DNA from: Phaeobacter sp. CECT 5382
GTDB lineage: Bacteria > Pseudomonadota > Alphaproteobacteria > Rhodobacterales > Rhodobacteraceae
Direction of reading: 5' to 3'
Length of the DNA: 64,000 bases
Assembly: GCF_001457775.1 (NCBI RefSeq)
Contig: NZ_CYSG01000003.1
Span: forward strand, 1-64,000
Under the pieces are notes generated by a model. It saw only the letters and a list, made by a program, of their open reading frames with translations. It did no database searches and had not been told where the DNA came from. This document shows positions 46,287-56,940 of this stretch, piece after piece. A program made the position numbers and the translations under genes. The first letter of the stretch is position 1, and each line of letters starts with the position of its first letter.

Positions 46287-47261
46287 ATGGGACTACTGGT
46301 TGATGGGATCTGGCAAGATCAGTGGTATGATACCAAATCCACCGGCGGCGCCTTCAAGCGCTCCGAAGCACAGTTTCGCAACTGGCTGACAGCAGACGGC
46401 AGCCCCGGCCCTACAGGGCGCGGTGGCTTTGCAGCCGAAAGTGGGCGCTACCATCTTTATGTTTCGCTGGCCTGTCCCTGGGCGCATCGCACGCTGATCT
46501 TTCGCAAGCTGAAGAATCTCGAAGATCATATCTCTGTCTCTGTGGTGCATCCCGATATGCTGGACCATGGTTGGACCTTTGAAAAAGACGACCATGGCGC
46601 TACCGGCGATCACCTTTTTGACAGCGTCTTTGCCCATCAGATCTATACCCGCGCCGACCCGAACTATACGGGCCGTGTCACCGTGCCTATTCTCTGGGAC
46701 AAACAGGGCGAGACCATCGTCTCCAATGAAAGCGCCGATATTATCCGGATGTTCAACTCCGCTTTTGACGGGTTAACCGGCAACACCCTGGATTTTTGGC
46801 CGGAAGAGCTGCGTGAACCCATCGAGGCCGTCAATGCGCGCATCTATGACACCGTTAACAATGGCGTCTACAAATGCGGCTTTGCCACCAGCCAGGCCGC
46901 CTATGACGCAGCAGTTGCCCCACTTTTTGAATCCCTTGACTGGCTGGAAGATTTGCTGTCGCAGCATCGCTACCTGCTGGGCGACCGCCTAACCGAGGCC
47001 GACTGGCGGCTTTTCACCACGTTGGCCCGGTTTGATCCGGTCTATCACCTACACTTTAAATGCAACTTTAAGCGGATCGCGGACTACCCTAACCTCTGGG
47101 CCTATTGCCGTGAGCTGTACCAGCATCCCGGCGTTTCCGAGACCGTCGGCATGCAGCATATCGTCCGCCACTATCACTACAGCCACGCGACGATTAACCC
47201 CAACCGGATCATACCCGTGAACCCGGACATCAACTGGCAGGAGGCGCACCGGCGCGACTAG
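46287..47261 (+). CDS. yqjG: Glutathionyl-hydroquinone reductase (Xi-class GST)
   Basis: It reduces glutathionyl-hydroquinones with glutathione. The 324-residue product has the Xi-class pattern: GGAFKRSEAQFRNWL, catalytic Cys63 in SLACPWAHRTLIFRKLK, DLFDSVFAHQIY-like helix (here HLFDSVFAHQIYTRADP), TVPILWDKQGETIVSNESADIIRM and the C-terminal FTTLARFDPVYHLHFKCN. The length and motifs are standard for YqjG/ECM4 proteins. Confidence 0.95.
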   Translation: MGLLVDGIWQDQWYDTKSTGGAFKRSEAQFRNWLTADGSPGPTGRGGFAAESGRYHLYVSLACPWAHRTLIFRKLKNLEDHISVSVVHPDMLDHGWTFEKDDHGATGDHLFDSVFAHQIYTRADPNYTGRVTVPILWDKQGETIVSNESADIIRMFNSAFDGLTGNTLDFWPEELREPIEAVNARIYDTVNNGVYKCGFATSQAAYDAAVAPLFESLDWLEDLLSQHRYLLGDRLTEADWRLFTTLARFDPVYHLHFKCNFKRIADYPNLWAYCRELYQHPGVSETVGMQHIVRHYHYSHATINPNRIIPVNPDINWQEAHRRD

Positions 47262-47409
47262 GTATCGCCCACAAACTGCCGCTGCGGCGCCTGTTAACAA
47301 TTTGCCCCCATAGATTGTGAAGCATACTTGCCTTATACGCTCCACTGTTCCATACGCAAAGGATACAGGGCGCAACGCGCAGTAAGTGTCAGCAGGTCAG
47401 GGCCAGCTC

Positions 47410-48384
47410 ATGTCGGCAAGAGTTTCAGATTACCCAGTCGAAACCGGGGCCACGGTGCGGGATCATGGCGGCAATCTGAGCGCCGCCATCCAGCGCTATG
47501 GCGGCAGTCGCTGCAATTGGATTGATCTGTCGACCGGGATCAACCCGCGGCCCTACCCACTGCCGGATTTCACGCCGAATGATTGGACTGCGCTGCCCGA
47601 TAGTGCCGCCTTTGATGATCTGCAGATTGCCGCAAGGCAGTTCTGGAACATTCCCGATCAGGCGGCTGTGCTGCCAGCGCCGGGTGCTTCGGCGCTGATT
47701 GCCCAGGTGCCGGGCCTCGCCGCCCCGCGCTGGGTCAAGATCGAGACACCAACCTACAACGAACATGCCGCTGCCTTTGCCAACCACGGCTGGGCCATCG
47801 CCGAAGGAGAGCCCGCCGAAGCCCGCGTCGCCGTACACCCCAACAATCCGGATGGCCGCCTGTGGCGGGCAGAAGAGCTGGTCGCGCCGCTTACCGTGAT
47901 CGACGAAAGCTTCTGCGATGTCTGCCCGGACCAAAGCCATATCAATCTGGCCACTCGTCCCGGCACCATCATCCTGAAGAGCTTTGGCAAATTCTGGGGT
48001 CTTGCTGGCCTGCGGCTGGGCTTTGCCATTGGCGATCCCGCATTGATACAACAGCTGGCCAATTTGCAGGGGCCCTGGGCCGTATCCGGCCCTGCCCTGA
48101 AGACCGGTATTCAGGCCTTGCAGGACCATGAATGGGCCGACGCAACCCGGCAGTCGCTGGCACAGGACACCAAACGCCTTGATCAACTGGCCGCTGCCCG
48201 TGGCGCCCGTCTGGTCGGCGGCAGTGATCTGTTCCGGCTCTATGAGGTTAGCGATGCCGCAGCCTGGCAGGACCGGCTGGCCCACGCCCATATCTGGAGC
48301 CGTATCTTCCCCTATTCCGAAAACTTTCTGCGTCTTGGCCTGCCACCGGAAAACGGCTGGGAGCGGCTGGAGGCAACGCTATGA
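47410..48384 (+). CDS. cobC: Threonine-phosphate decarboxylase (cobalamin aminopropanol arm)
   Basis: A 324-residue PLP enzyme of the CobC/CobD class that makes (R)-1-aminopropan-2-ol phosphate for cobalamin. Motifs: [15 protein letters not shown] and [13 protein letters not shown] at the start, [23 protein letters not shown] and the PLP lysine in [18 protein letters not shown]. Start ATG 47410. It overlaps the next gene, the cobinamide synthase, by 4 bp. Naming varies: cobC in Pseudomonas, cobD in Salmonella. Confidence 0.93.
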   Translation: MSARVSDYPVETGATVRDHGGNLSAAIQRYGGSRCNWIDLSTGINPRPYPLPDFTPNDWTALPDSAAFDDLQIAARQFWNIPDQAAVLPAPGASALIAQVPGLAAPRWVKIETPTYNEHAAAFANHGWAIAEGEPAEARVAVHPNNPDGRLWRAEELVAPLTVIDESFCDVCPDQSHINLATRPGTIILKSFGKFWGLAGLRLGFAIGDPALIQQLANLQGPWAVSGPALKTGIQALQDHEWADATRQSLAQDTKRLDQLAAARGARLVGGSDLFRLYEVSDAAAWQDRLAHAHIWSRIFPYSENFLRLGLPPENGWERLEATL

Positions 48385-49292
48385 ATCTGGCCTGGGTCCT
48401 CGTCTTTGCACTGCTGCTCGATGCTCTTCTGGGTGAGCCGGACTGGCTATGGGCGCGCGTAACACACCCGGCAGTGCTCATGGGCAAAGTGGTGTCCTGG
48501 TTGGATAAACGGCTGAACCAAGGCACCGGCAAGCGTGTCAAAGGGTCTTTGGCTATTTTTGCGTTGGTTCTTGTAGGGCTGGCGGCCGGTTGGGTCTTGT
48601 CGCTCTTTGGCCCCATTGTCGAATGTCTGGTCGCGGCGGTGTTGCTGGCGCAACGTTCGCTGGTCGAGCATTTGCGCGCTGTCGCGACGGGTCTGGCGCG
48701 CGGCCTGCAGGACGGGCGACGTGCTGTGGCAATGATTGTCAGCCGTGACACCGAGACAATGACTGGTCCGCAGGTGGCACGATCGGCCATCGAAAGCGGC
48801 TCCGAGAATATGTCGGATGGGGTGATCGCACCTGCGTTTTGGTTTCTGGTCGCAGGGCTGCCGGGAATTATCGCCTACAAGCTGATCAATACCGGTGACA
48901 GTATGATCGGCTATCGCAATGATCGGTATGAGGATTTCGGCTGGGCCACTGCCCGGCTGGACGATCTGGTCAACCTGATCCCCGCCCGACTGACCGGCCT
49001 GCTGGTGGCGCTGGCCGGGGGCTGTCTGCGTGACTGGCCCGCCATTCGCCGCGATGCCCGCCTGCACCGCTCGCCGAATGCCGGTTGGCCAGAGGCTGCC
49101 ATGGCGCGGGCGCTTGGCCTGTCACTGGCAGGGCCCCGATCCTACGATGGCGAGATGCGCGAGTTTCCCTGGGTCAATGCGGCTGGCACCAAAAGCATAA
49201 CCGGCCCGGCAATTCTGCGCTGCACCGAGGTGCTCTGGCAGGCCTGGGCACTTGGGCTGGTGCTAGTGGTTGCTTTTGCACTCATCTTTTAG
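48381..49292 (+). CDS. cbiB: Adenosylcobinamide-phosphate synthase, CbiB/CobD type
   Basis: A membrane protein of 303 residues that joins aminopropanol phosphate to adenosylcobyric acid. It starts [36 protein letters not shown], a family hallmark, then has [33 protein letters not shown] and [27 protein letters not shown]. Four or five hydrophobic segments. It is coupled to the decarboxylase gene that makes its substrate. Confidence 0.95.
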   Translation: MNLAWVLVFALLLDALLGEPDWLWARVTHPAVLMGKVVSWLDKRLNQGTGKRVKGSLAIFALVLVGLAAGWVLSLFGPIVECLVAAVLLAQRSLVEHLRAVATGLARGLQDGRRAVAMIVSRDTETMTGPQVARSAIESGSENMSDGVIAPAFWFLVAGLPGIIAYKLINTGDSMIGYRNDRYEDFGWATARLDDLVNLIPARLTGLLVALAGGCLRDWPAIRRDARLHRSPNAGWPEAAMARALGLSLAGPRSYDGEMREFPWVNAAGTKSITGPAILRCTEVLWQAWALGLVLVVAFALIF

Positions 49293-49330
49293 CACATACA
49301 GGGACAAGCCACCTGAATAGGACTGTCCCC

Positions 49331-50500
49331 ATGCGCATATTGCCCCTTGCCCTCATTGCCTGTTTGATGCCGGTTGCCGGATTTTCTCAGTGCGGCGGCA
49401 AATTCACGAGCTTTGTGCAGTCTCTCAAACAGGAGGCGGTGACAGCGGGCTATGACACCGCCACCGTCAATGGATTTTTCAAAGGCGCGCGGCAGGACCC
49501 TAAGGTGCTGAAAGCAGACCGCGCCCAAGGCGTGTTCCAGAAACCCTTCATCGAGTTCTCCCGCCGCCTGATTTCGCAAAGCCGCATCGACCGTGGCCGC
49601 GCAATGGCCAAAAAATACGACAGCACCTTCCGCCGTATCGAGGCCACCTATGGCATCAATCGCGGCGTGCTTCTGGCCTTTTGGGCCTTTGAGACCGACT
49701 ACGGCAGCTTTCAGGGGGATTTCAACACCCGCAACGCGCTGATCACCCTGGCCCATGATTGCCGCCGCCCCGAACTGTTCCGACCACAGATTTTTGCAGC
49801 ACTTGAACTGTATAAGCGGGGCAATTTCGACCCTGCCCGCACCACCGGAGCCTGGGCCGGGGAAATCGGCATGGTGCAGATGTTGCCGCGCGATATTCTT
49901 GACAATGGCGTCGATGCTGATGGCGATGGCCATGTCAGCCTCAAGACCTCAGCCCCGGATGCGCTGATGTCAGGCGGCAAGATGCTGTCTCATCTGGGCT
50001 GGCAGGCGGGGCAACCCTGGCTGCAGGAAGTGACGATCCCCAAAGGTTTGGATCTGTCCCAAACCGGCACCGGCAGCAAGCTTGCGGCCAAGGAATGGCA
50101 GCGCCTTGGTGTGCGCGCCAAGGATGGCGCATTGGCGGCGCCTGGCTTGCAGGCATCCCTTCTGCTGCCGCAGGGACACAAGGGGCCGGCCTTTCTCGCC
50201 TACCCCAATTTCGACGTCTATTTCGAATGGAACCAAAGCTTTACCTACGTGCTGACCGCTGCCTATTTTGCCAACCGCCTGGAAAGCGGCGCAATCTATG
50301 ACGCAGGATCGCCAGATCAGGGGCTGACCAGTTCACAGATGAAACAGCTGCAGAAAAAACTTCAAGCGCGCGGCCATGATGTTGGCAAGGTGGATGGTAT
50401 TCTCGGGGCCAAGACCCGTCAGGCCATCCAGAGCGAACAGCAGCGTCTGGGTCTGCCGGCAGATGCCTGGCCGACCCCGGCCCTGCTAAAACGGCTCTGA
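49331..50500 (+). CDS. MltB-type lytic murein transglycosylase with peptidoglycan-binding domain
   Basis: A 389-residue exported enzyme that cleaves the glycan chain of peptidoglycan. Signal MRILPLALIACLMPVAGFSQ is followed by an SLT_2 catalytic domain with Glu121 in LLAFWAFETDYGSFQGDF, GAWAGEIGMVQMLPRD and GGKMLSHLGW. The C-terminal PG_binding_1 domain runs from TSSQMKQLQKKLQARGHDVG to the end. I start at the ATG at 49331; earlier starts overlap cbiB. Confidence 0.93.
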   Translation: MRILPLALIACLMPVAGFSQCGGKFTSFVQSLKQEAVTAGYDTATVNGFFKGARQDPKVLKADRAQGVFQKPFIEFSRRLISQSRIDRGRAMAKKYDSTFRRIEATYGINRGVLLAFWAFETDYGSFQGDFNTRNALITLAHDCRRPELFRPQIFAALELYKRGNFDPARTTGAWAGEIGMVQMLPRDILDNGVDADGDGHVSLKTSAPDALMSGGKMLSHLGWQAGQPWLQEVTIPKGLDLSQTGTGSKLAAKEWQRLGVRAKDGALAAPGLQASLLLPQGHKGPAFLAYPNFDVYFEWNQSFTYVLTAAYFANRLESGAIYDAGSPDQGLTSSQMKQLQKKLQARGHDVGKVDGILGAKTRQAIQSEQQRLGLPADAWPTPALLKRL

Positions 50501-50530
50501 CCCCTGCCCTGCAATGCCCGGGACAAGCTG

Positions 50531-50923
50531 CTATCGGACCGGGTAGCGCTCTCCATCGGATGTAATCAAGACGATGCGTGCACCGCTGTGAACATAGAGA
50601 TCACAGCGCGCCAGGCCATTGGCATAGTCCACACAGACCGATCCATCCGCTGCGATGTGGTAGCTCCCCCAGGCAGTGCCGCCACCATTGGCGACAGAAT
50701 AGGTGTAGGCATAGGCCCCGCCCAGGGCGAAATGGGCCTCGCCATCGTCATAAAACACAAACGACTGTCCCGGCAGCTCCGCCAGTTCACTGTGATCGAA
50801 CGGGACATCGCCGGGGCGAAGCGGCCAATTAGTGTCCCTGCCAGCGTCCCTGTCAGCTGCCAAAGCCGCCGACGACAGTATGAAATTGGCGAGACAACAA
50901 AAAAGGGGCATGAGAGATTTCAT
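50531..50923 (-). CDS. Hypothetical exported protein
   Basis: A 130-residue protein with signal peptide MKSLMPLFCCLANFILSSAALA. The mature part has two Cys (SVCVDYANGLARCDLYV) that may form a disulfide and a beta-rich, lipocalin-like pattern (SFVFYDDGEAHFALGGAYAYTYS, GTAWGSYHIAADGS). I do not know the family. It is convergent with the transglycosylase gene. Confidence 0.75.
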   Translation of the reverse strand: MKSLMPLFCCLANFILSSAALAADRDAGRDTNWPLRPGDVPFDHSELAELPGQSFVFYDDGEAHFALGGAYAYTYSVANGGGTAWGSYHIAADGSVCVDYANGLARCDLYVHSGARIVLITSDGERYPVR

Positions 50924-51001
50924 GCCCCGATCCTAGACCGAATTGACCAGCCTGGCTGTCACAACTGAGTGACCCAGGCCAAGTCCAGCCTGTCGTCTTA
51001 T

Positions 51002-51472
51002 TTACCAGTCGATGAGGTCTTCAAATTCGCTCATCGAGCGTGACCAGAGGCTGACCATGGCTGCGAAATCATCCGCGCTCACCCCGTCATCTCCTAGGTA
51101 GATGTCCATTTCGATTCGCGCAGAGCCACTGTCAGAGACATAAGCCCGAGCGTAGCGGTTTTCAGCGTTCCAGGTGTTGATCTTGGACAGGCGCACGCTG
51201 CCATCGGTTTTGTAGCCAGAAAAGAACTGAACCGCGTCGCAGTTTCTGTTGTCATCGCAGCCATAGTAATAGACCGAGAATTCATTGCCGTAATAGGTGA
51301 CGTCCAGTTTCGGATCCCCGACGTTGTCCACCGTCGCGTCAACTTCCGCACCTTCGTTCTGAAAATAGCGTTCCAGGCTGCTAGCACTTTTTGCCACGAC
51401 ATTCTGCGCCTGGGCCACTACCGGGCTGGTAACAAGCAAGGCTGCAACTGCAATGTGTTTTGTGAATTTCAT
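51002..51472 (-). CDS. YbjN-domain exported protein
   Basis: A 156-residue protein with signal peptide MKFTKHIAVAALLVTSPVVAQAQ and a domain resembling YbjN: DVTYYGNEFSVYYYGCDDNRNCDAVQFFSGY, then NTWNAENRYARAYVSDSGSARIEMDIYL. The start at 51472 has GGAGGAACAT in front. YbjN is a fold of type III secretion chaperone type with unclear role in E. coli. The exported form is common in Rhodobacterales (from memory). Confidence 0.8.
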   Translation of the reverse strand: MKFTKHIAVAALLVTSPVVAQAQNVVAKSASSLERYFQNEGAEVDATVDNVGDPKLDVTYYGNEFSVYYYGCDDNRNCDAVQFFSGYKTDGSVRLSKINTWNAENRYARAYVSDSGSARIEMDIYLGDDGVSADDFAAMVSLWSRSMSEFEDLIDW

Positions 51473-51628
51473 ATGTTCCTCCAATCAATTTTGGTATCGC
51501 GGGCCAAATTTTGGCTATCTCAGTACAGGCCTTCAGCCTCGTTGTGCAAGCGGCCGTTTTTTTCTTCATGCCCCCTGAAGTACGAGCCAAGGGGTGTGTT
51601 TCATTTGTAAATCTTGCGTGATTTTGGC

Positions 51629-54600
51629 CTAGGCGACAAGGGCCTCTGCCTTCTTCAGATCGACTGATACCAGCTGGCTAACCCCTTTTTCCTGCATCGT
51701 TACCCCAAAGAGGCGATCCATCCGCGCCATGGTCACCGCATGGTGAGTGATGATCAGGAAACGCGTGTCGGTCTGGCGGCACATCTCGTCCAGCAGATCG
51801 CAGAACCGGGTCACATTGGCATCATCCAGCGGCGCGTCCACCTCGTCGAGCACACAGATCGGCGCCGGGTTGGACAAAAACACAGCAAAGATCAGCGCCA
51901 TGGCGGTCAGGGTCTGTTCGCCGCCTGAAAGCAACGACAGCGTCGAGAGTTTCTTCCCCGGAGGCTGACACATGATCTCTAGCCCCGCATCAAGCGGGTC
52001 GTCGCTTTCGACCATCACCAGATTGGCCTCGCCGCCGCCGAACAGATGGGTGAACAGATTGGCAAAGCTGGCGTTCACCTCCTCAAAGGCCGTCAACAGC
52101 CGCTCGCGCCCTTCGCGGTTGAGGCTGGCAATGCCACTGCGCAGGGTCTTGATCGCTTCTTCCAGATCGGATTTTTCCGAAACCAATTCATCATGCTCAG
52201 TCTGGATCTCGCGGGCATCTTCCTCGGCGCGCAGGTTCACTGCACCCAGGGCATCGCGCTGGCGTTTATGGCGGTTGACTTCGGCCTCCAGCTCTTCGGC
52301 ACCGGGCATGTCTTCGGGCATCACATCAAGCTGCGCCAGCAGCGCCTGTGGCGTGCAGTCCTGGTCTTCGCTGATCCGTTCTGCCGCATGAGTCACAGTT
52401 TCGCGTGCCGCCTCGCACAGCGCTTCTGAACGCGCCCGCGCCTCGCGCCCTTCCGATGCCAGACGTTCAGCATCGCGCTCGGTCTGCACCATCTCACGCA
52501 GGGCGGTTTCAGCCGTGATCAAAGCCTCGGAGGCGCCCGTTTTACGCGCTTCGGATTCTTCGATCGCTTCGTTCAGTTCTTCGCGTTTTTCAGCGATCTC
52601 GGCTGGCACGGCATGGGCATCTTCCAGCTCCTCCTGCGAGGCTTCGCGCCGTTCGGCCAGCTCGGCGATGCGGCGTTCTGCCGTCTCCAACCGGTGCCGC
52701 CAGCCGGACAGTTCTTTGGTCACTTGCTGTGCGCGTTTGGTACGTGCTTCGCCCTCGCGGCGCAGCTCATCATGGCTGGAACGATGCGTCAGCATGGTGA
52801 TGCGCGCCGCCTCGACGTTCTGTTTGATATCTTCGACAGCGGCACGCGCCGCATCCAGATCGCCAAGATCTGCCTGTGCAGTTTCCGCCTCTTTCAGCTG
52901 CAGGCGGGCATTCATCGCGTCTTCGCTGTGGCGGGCCACCGCAATGCCAAGTGTTTCCAACTTGCCCTCGGCAAGATTGCGCTCCGCCTCAGATCGGCTC
53001 AGCGCACGGGCGGCATCTGCAACGCGCTGGTCTGCGACCCGGCGCGCCTGACGCGCGTTCTGATCCGCCTGTGTCACCTCTTCGAGGCGACGCATCAGCA
53101 ACTCATGCGCCGACCGCATCCCGTCGGCCTTGGCCGTCAGTCGCTCCAGCTCCTGCTTAAGAGCCTCCAACCGGTTCAACTGTTCCAGTCGCAAGGCGGC
53201 TGCACTCGGCGCGTCTTCAGCCCAGGCGCGGTAGCCATCCCAGCGCCAGATGTCCCCTTCGAGCGTGACCAAACGCTGCCCCGGCTGCAGATCCGCCTGT
53301 AGAGCGCGGGCCGTGTCGCTGTCGACCAAACCGATCTGCCCAATACGTCGCGCCAGCGCATCTGGTCCAGAAACATGTTTAGCCAGCGGCTCCACCCCAT
53401 CAGGCAGCGGGACATCACGACTGTATGCAGGCAAGCTAACCCAGCCAGTCGGGCCATCCACCGCAGCCAGGGGCGCGCGCAGATCATCCGCCAGCGCCGC
53501 CCCAAGGGCCTTTTCATAACCCGGCGCCACGCTCAGCTCGTCAAGGATCTGTCCGCTTTCGGCAGTGTCGCGTTCCAGCAGTTTGGCCAGTGCCGTGGCC
53601 TCAGCCCGGATGGCACCCAGCTCGCCCTCAGCCTCTGAGCGATGCGCGCGGGCGGTGGATTCCAAAGACTGCGTTTCCGTGCGGACCTCATCTGCTGCAG
53701 CCAGAGCCTCTTCGGCCATCTCGACGGCTTCGCGGGCCTCTTCTTCGGCCACATAGGCGGTCTCATAGGTCTCACCTGCGACGTCCAGCGCTTCGGCAGC
53801 CTGATCCTGCGCGGCCTGCGCAGTGGCCCCTTCGGTTTCGGCGCGCGCCAGCGTCCGGCCACAATCCTCCACCAAACGCTGTGCCGACTGATAGCGTGCC
53901 GACAGCCGGGCGACATCTTCGTTCAGCTGGGTCAGGTGATCTTCGCGGCTTTCCAGGATCTTGGCGGCTTCTCGCGCCAGTTCCGCAGCCTCGGACAGGC
54001 GGTCCTCATGGCCATCGCTGGCCTTGGCCAGTTCCTTTTGCTCCCAGTCGAGCCGTTCAATCGTGTCGCCCGCGTCCCGGTTCAGGCCACCCTCACGGTC
54101 AATGTCATTGCCCAATTGCTGGATCCGGCTGACCAGACGTTCGATCGCCTGCCGTGCCTGCGCTTCCTGATCGCCAAGTGAATCGCGTTGCACCACAAGG
54201 CGCTGCAACACAGCCGCCGCGATAGCCTGCTCTTCGCGCAGGGGCGGCAGACCTTCTTCGGCTGCAGCGCGTTTGGCAGCAGCCGCACGCGACAGGGCCT
54301 CGCCCTTGGCAGCCTGTGTAACGCGGATGGTCAAATCCTGTTCGGCGCTAAGACGGGCATCATCCGCCTCGCGCCAGCGACGATATAGCAACATTCCTTC
54401 GGCCAGACGTAGCTTTTCGCCAATATCGCGATAGCGCTGCGCCTGCCGGGCCTGACGTGCCAGCTGCCCTAGCTGGCCGCCCAGCTGTTCCACCACATCA
54501 TCAACCCGCAGCAGGTTCTGTTCGGTATTCTTCAGCTTCAGCTCAGCCTCGTGACGTCGCTGATACAGTCCTGAAATGCCAGCCGCTTCTTCGAGAATGC

Positions 54601-55084
54601 GGCGGCGGGCCTTGGGCTTGGCGTTGATCAGTTCCGAAATCTGCCCCTGCCGCACCAGGGCCGGCGAATGCGCCCCGGTTGACGCATCGGCAAACAGCAT
54701 CTGCACATCGCGCGCACGCACGTCCTTGCCATTGGATTTATAGGCGCTGCCGGCATCCCGCGTGATGCGACGCACAATTTCAAGCTGATCCGCCTCGTTA
54801 AAACCAGAAGGCGCCAAGCGATCGGAATTATCGATCAGCAGGTTAACCTCTGCAAAGTTACGCGCTGAACGCGAGGAGGTACCGGCAAAGATCACATCCT
54901 CCATGCCGCCGCCGCGCATTGCCTTGGCACGGGTTTCTCCCATCACCCAGCGCAGTGCCTCCAGCAGGTTGGACTTGCCGCAGCCATTGGGCCCGACCAC
55001 ACCTGTCAGCCCGTCACCGATGATCAGATCGGTCGGGTCGACAAAGCTTTTGAAGCCATTGAGCCTGAGTTTGGAAAAGCGCAA
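51629..55084 (-). CDS. smc: Chromosome segregation protein SMC
   Basis: The main condensin ATPase, 1151 residues. The head begins MRFSKLRLNGFKSFVDPTDL with Walker A GPNGCGKSNLLEALRWVMGE (~32-51). Long Ala/Glu/Arg-rich coiled coils follow, a hinge lies around residues 500-640 (VDGPTGWVSLPAYSRDV region), and the C-terminal head has the ABC signature LSLLSGGEQTLTAMALIFAVFL and Walker B PICVLDEVDAPLDDANV. It is slightly shorter than E. coli-type MukB and of normal SMC length. Confidence 0.97.
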   Translation of the reverse strand: MRFSKLRLNGFKSFVDPTDLIIGDGLTGVVGPNGCGKSNLLEALRWVMGETRAKAMRGGGMEDVIFAGTSSRSARNFAEVNLLIDNSDRLAPSGFNEADQLEIVRRITRDAGSAYKSNGKDVRARDVQMLFADASTGAHSPALVRQGQISELINAKPKARRRILEEAAGISGLYQRRHEAELKLKNTEQNLLRVDDVVEQLGGQLGQLARQARQAQRYRDIGEKLRLAEGMLLYRRWREADDARLSAEQDLTIRVTQAAKGEALSRAAAAKRAAAEEGLPPLREEQAIAAAVLQRLVVQRDSLGDQEAQARQAIERLVSRIQQLGNDIDREGGLNRDAGDTIERLDWEQKELAKASDGHEDRLSEAAELAREAAKILESREDHLTQLNEDVARLSARYQSAQRLVEDCGRTLARAETEGATAQAAQDQAAEALDVAGETYETAYVAEEEAREAVEMAEEALAAADEVRTETQSLESTARAHRSEAEGELGAIRAEATALAKLLERDTAESGQILDELSVAPGYEKALGAALADDLRAPLAAVDGPTGWVSLPAYSRDVPLPDGVEPLAKHVSGPDALARRIGQIGLVDSDTARALQADLQPGQRLVTLEGDIWRWDGYRAWAEDAPSAAALRLEQLNRLEALKQELERLTAKADGMRSAHELLMRRLEEVTQADQNARQARRVADQRVADAARALSRSEAERNLAEGKLETLGIAVARHSEDAMNARLQLKEAETAQADLGDLDAARAAVEDIKQNVEAARITMLTHRSSHDELRREGEARTKRAQQVTKELSGWRHRLETAERRIAELAERREASQEELEDAHAVPAEIAEKREELNEAIEESEARKTGASEALITAETALREMVQTERDAERLASEGREARARSEALCEAARETVTHAAERISEDQDCTPQALLAQLDVMPEDMPGAEELEAEVNRHKRQRDALGAVNLRAEEDAREIQTEHDELVSEKSDLEEAIKTLRSGIASLNREGRERLLTAFEEVNASFANLFTHLFGGGEANLVMVESDDPLDAGLEIMCQPPGKKLSTLSLLSGGEQTLTAMALIFAVFLSNPAPICVLDEVDAPLDDANVTRFCDLLDEMCRQTDTRFLIITHHAVTMARMDRLFGVTMQEKGVSQLVSVDLKKAEALVA

Positions 55085-55214
55085 GATCGTCCCTGAGTGA
55101 TTCTTTTGAAGGAAGAGTGCAGCAGGTTCCGCGATCTGGAGTCAACGCTGCAACCTGCTAATGCCAGCGAGACGCCGCAAGAAGGCCACTATATCTTGTA
55201 GATACCCTGTGCAT

Positions 55215-55514
55215 TCAATCGGTTTCGGAAGAACAGTCCAGAATTCCCGTCATCACCGCCTGATCGCCAAGTACCCCCATCACCTGGCAACCACTCGCCG
55301 CCTGCATTGCCCGCGCTGCCCTAGCCCGCAACAGACCAAGACGTGGGGCATATTGCGGATTGATGCGGGTCGCTTCGGCGAGGTTGCCACGCAGACGCAC
55401 GTCAAAGCTACTGCCCTCAACCGTGACCCGCACTGCGGGCTGACCGCTGAAATGCGATATCTGGGCGCTGCAGCATCCCAGAAGCAGGGGCAGGCAGATC
55501 AAACAACGGTGCAT
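55215..55514 (-). CDS. Hypothetical small lipoprotein
   Basis: A 99-residue protein starting at the ATG at 55514, MHRCLICLPLLLGCCSAQ, a short lipoprotein-like signal with Cys at LLLGC. The rest is a compact, basic domain with a helix RLGLLRARAARAMQAASGCQVMGV and a possible disulfide (CQV...LDC). I do not recognise it. It lies between the aminotransferase and smc on the same strand. Confidence 0.6.
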   Translation of the reverse strand: MHRCLICLPLLLGCCSAQISHFSGQPAVRVTVEGSSFDVRLRGNLAEATRINPQYAPRLGLLRARAARAMQAASGCQVMGVLGDQAVMTGILDCSSETD

Positions 55515-55583
55515 GGTAGCACGAGCTTCGCGCAACCAAAGGGCGAATACCAGAAAAACCTACGATAATAAGTCGCGCCACTC

Positions 55584-56792
55584 TTAACCTTCGCGCAGCA
55601 AGATCCCCAACCTGCGGATGCCTTCCCGGATTTCTGCCTCCGGCAGCACCGAAAAGCTGAGCCGCAGAGTATTGGCATTTCCCCCTTCGGCATAAAACGC
55701 CTGCCCTGGCACAAAGGCGATGTTCTGACTTTCCAGCGCCCGTGCCAAAAGCTCCGCGCCATCCTGCCCATATGGAAGGGTGAGCCAAACAAACATGCCA
55801 CCCTCTGGCCGGGTCCAGTTGACACCTGCTGGCATGAAATCCTGCAGGGCCTGCAACATGGCATCCCGCCGCGCGCCATACACGCGTCGTAGCTTAGCGA
55901 CATGGCTATCAAAGCAGTGTTCCGCCACCTGATGCACTGCGATCTGGTTGATCGTCGCCGAATGCAGATCCGCTGCTTGCTTCATCAAAACCATCTGGGC
56001 GATCACCGGCTTGGCCGCCACCACCCAACCCACGCGCAGCCCCGGCGACAGAGTCTTTGAAAAGGACCCGCAGTATATCGTCCGGCAGCCCTCGATACTG
56101 CCGCGTCGCTGGATCTCCAGAGCCAGAATTGGCGCAACCGGTTCGCCGTCATATCGCAGCGCCTGATAGGCACCATCTTCGATCAGGGCACAGTCGAGAT
56201 CCTCGACCAGATCCAACAGCCCTTGGCGCTGCGGCAACCCAAGGGTTTCGCCGGTGGGGTTGGCAAAATCTGCCGACAGATAGGCAAATTTCACTTGGCT
56301 ATCCGCCGTTTGAGCCGCCTCCGCATAGCTGCCAGCCGTTCGATTGCCACCAGCGTTCAGCTGATCATAACGCGGCTCATAGGCGTTGAATGCCGCCAGT
56401 GCGCCCAGATAAGTCGGCCAGCCTACCAGTGCCGTGTCCCCGGGGGACAAAAACAGTTTGCCCAGATAGTCGAGCGCCTGCTGCGAGCCGGAGGTGATCA
56501 AGATATTGTCCACTTCGCAGGGCACACCGATGCGCGCCATCTCAACCTGGATCCACTCGCGTAGCGGCATGTAGCCTTCGCTGACGGAATATTGCAGGGC
56601 CTGTGCCTGATGCTCTGGCGTCAGCGCCTGCTGAAAGGCTTGCGCAAACTCCGCAGCCGGGAACAGTGCTGGATCAGGAATTCCGCCAGCAAAGGATAGC
56701 AGCCCCGGGCGATCCAACAGCTTGAGCAGTTCCCGAATTTCCGAAGCCTTCATCCGTAAGGACCGGCTGGCAAAGATCTGTTGCAGCGACAT
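55584..56792 (-). CDS. PLP-dependent aminotransferase (LysN/AadAT-like)
   Basis: A 402-residue class I/II aminotransferase of the 2-aminoadipate/MocR-C-terminal type: MKASEIRELLKLLDRPGLLSFAGGIPDPALFP, then ILITSGSQQALDYLGKLFLSPGD, SADFANPTGETL, LIEDGAYQALRYDG and the PLP lysine in YCGSFSKTLSPGLRVGW. It has no HTH domain. The amino donor is not clear. It is divergent from a GntR-type regulator that may control it. Confidence 0.92.
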   Translation of the reverse strand: MSLQQIFASRSLRMKASEIRELLKLLDRPGLLSFAGGIPDPALFPAAEFAQAFQQALTPEHQAQALQYSVSEGYMPLREWIQVEMARIGVPCEVDNILITSGSQQALDYLGKLFLSPGDTALVGWPTYLGALAAFNAYEPRYDQLNAGGNRTAGSYAEAAQTADSQVKFAYLSADFANPTGETLGLPQRQGLLDLVEDLDCALIEDGAYQALRYDGEPVAPILALEIQRRGSIEGCRTIYCGSFSKTLSPGLRVGWVVAAKPVIAQMVLMKQAADLHSATINQIAVHQVAEHCFDSHVAKLRRVYGARRDAMLQALQDFMPAGVNWTRPEGGMFVWLTLPYGQDGAELLARALESQNIAFVPGQAFYAEGGNANTLRLSFSVLPEAEIREGIRRLGILLREG

Positions 56793-56940
56793 AGAGGCCT
56801 CCTTTGAACTGTTGAATGTGGCAGCGCGTATATTAACTTATGAAAATTCCAAATAGAGTCAACATTACTGACCTTTTATTTCTACGATCGTGAACTGTTT
56901 TTGCACTTATTGCGCGCGCCTTGCAGCCTTGCGCCGGGCG

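Noticed and set aside
47262-47409. A cobalamin riboswitch before the cobalamin genes
   Set aside because: The gap is only 148 bp and I find no B12-box-like sequence or the usual fold.
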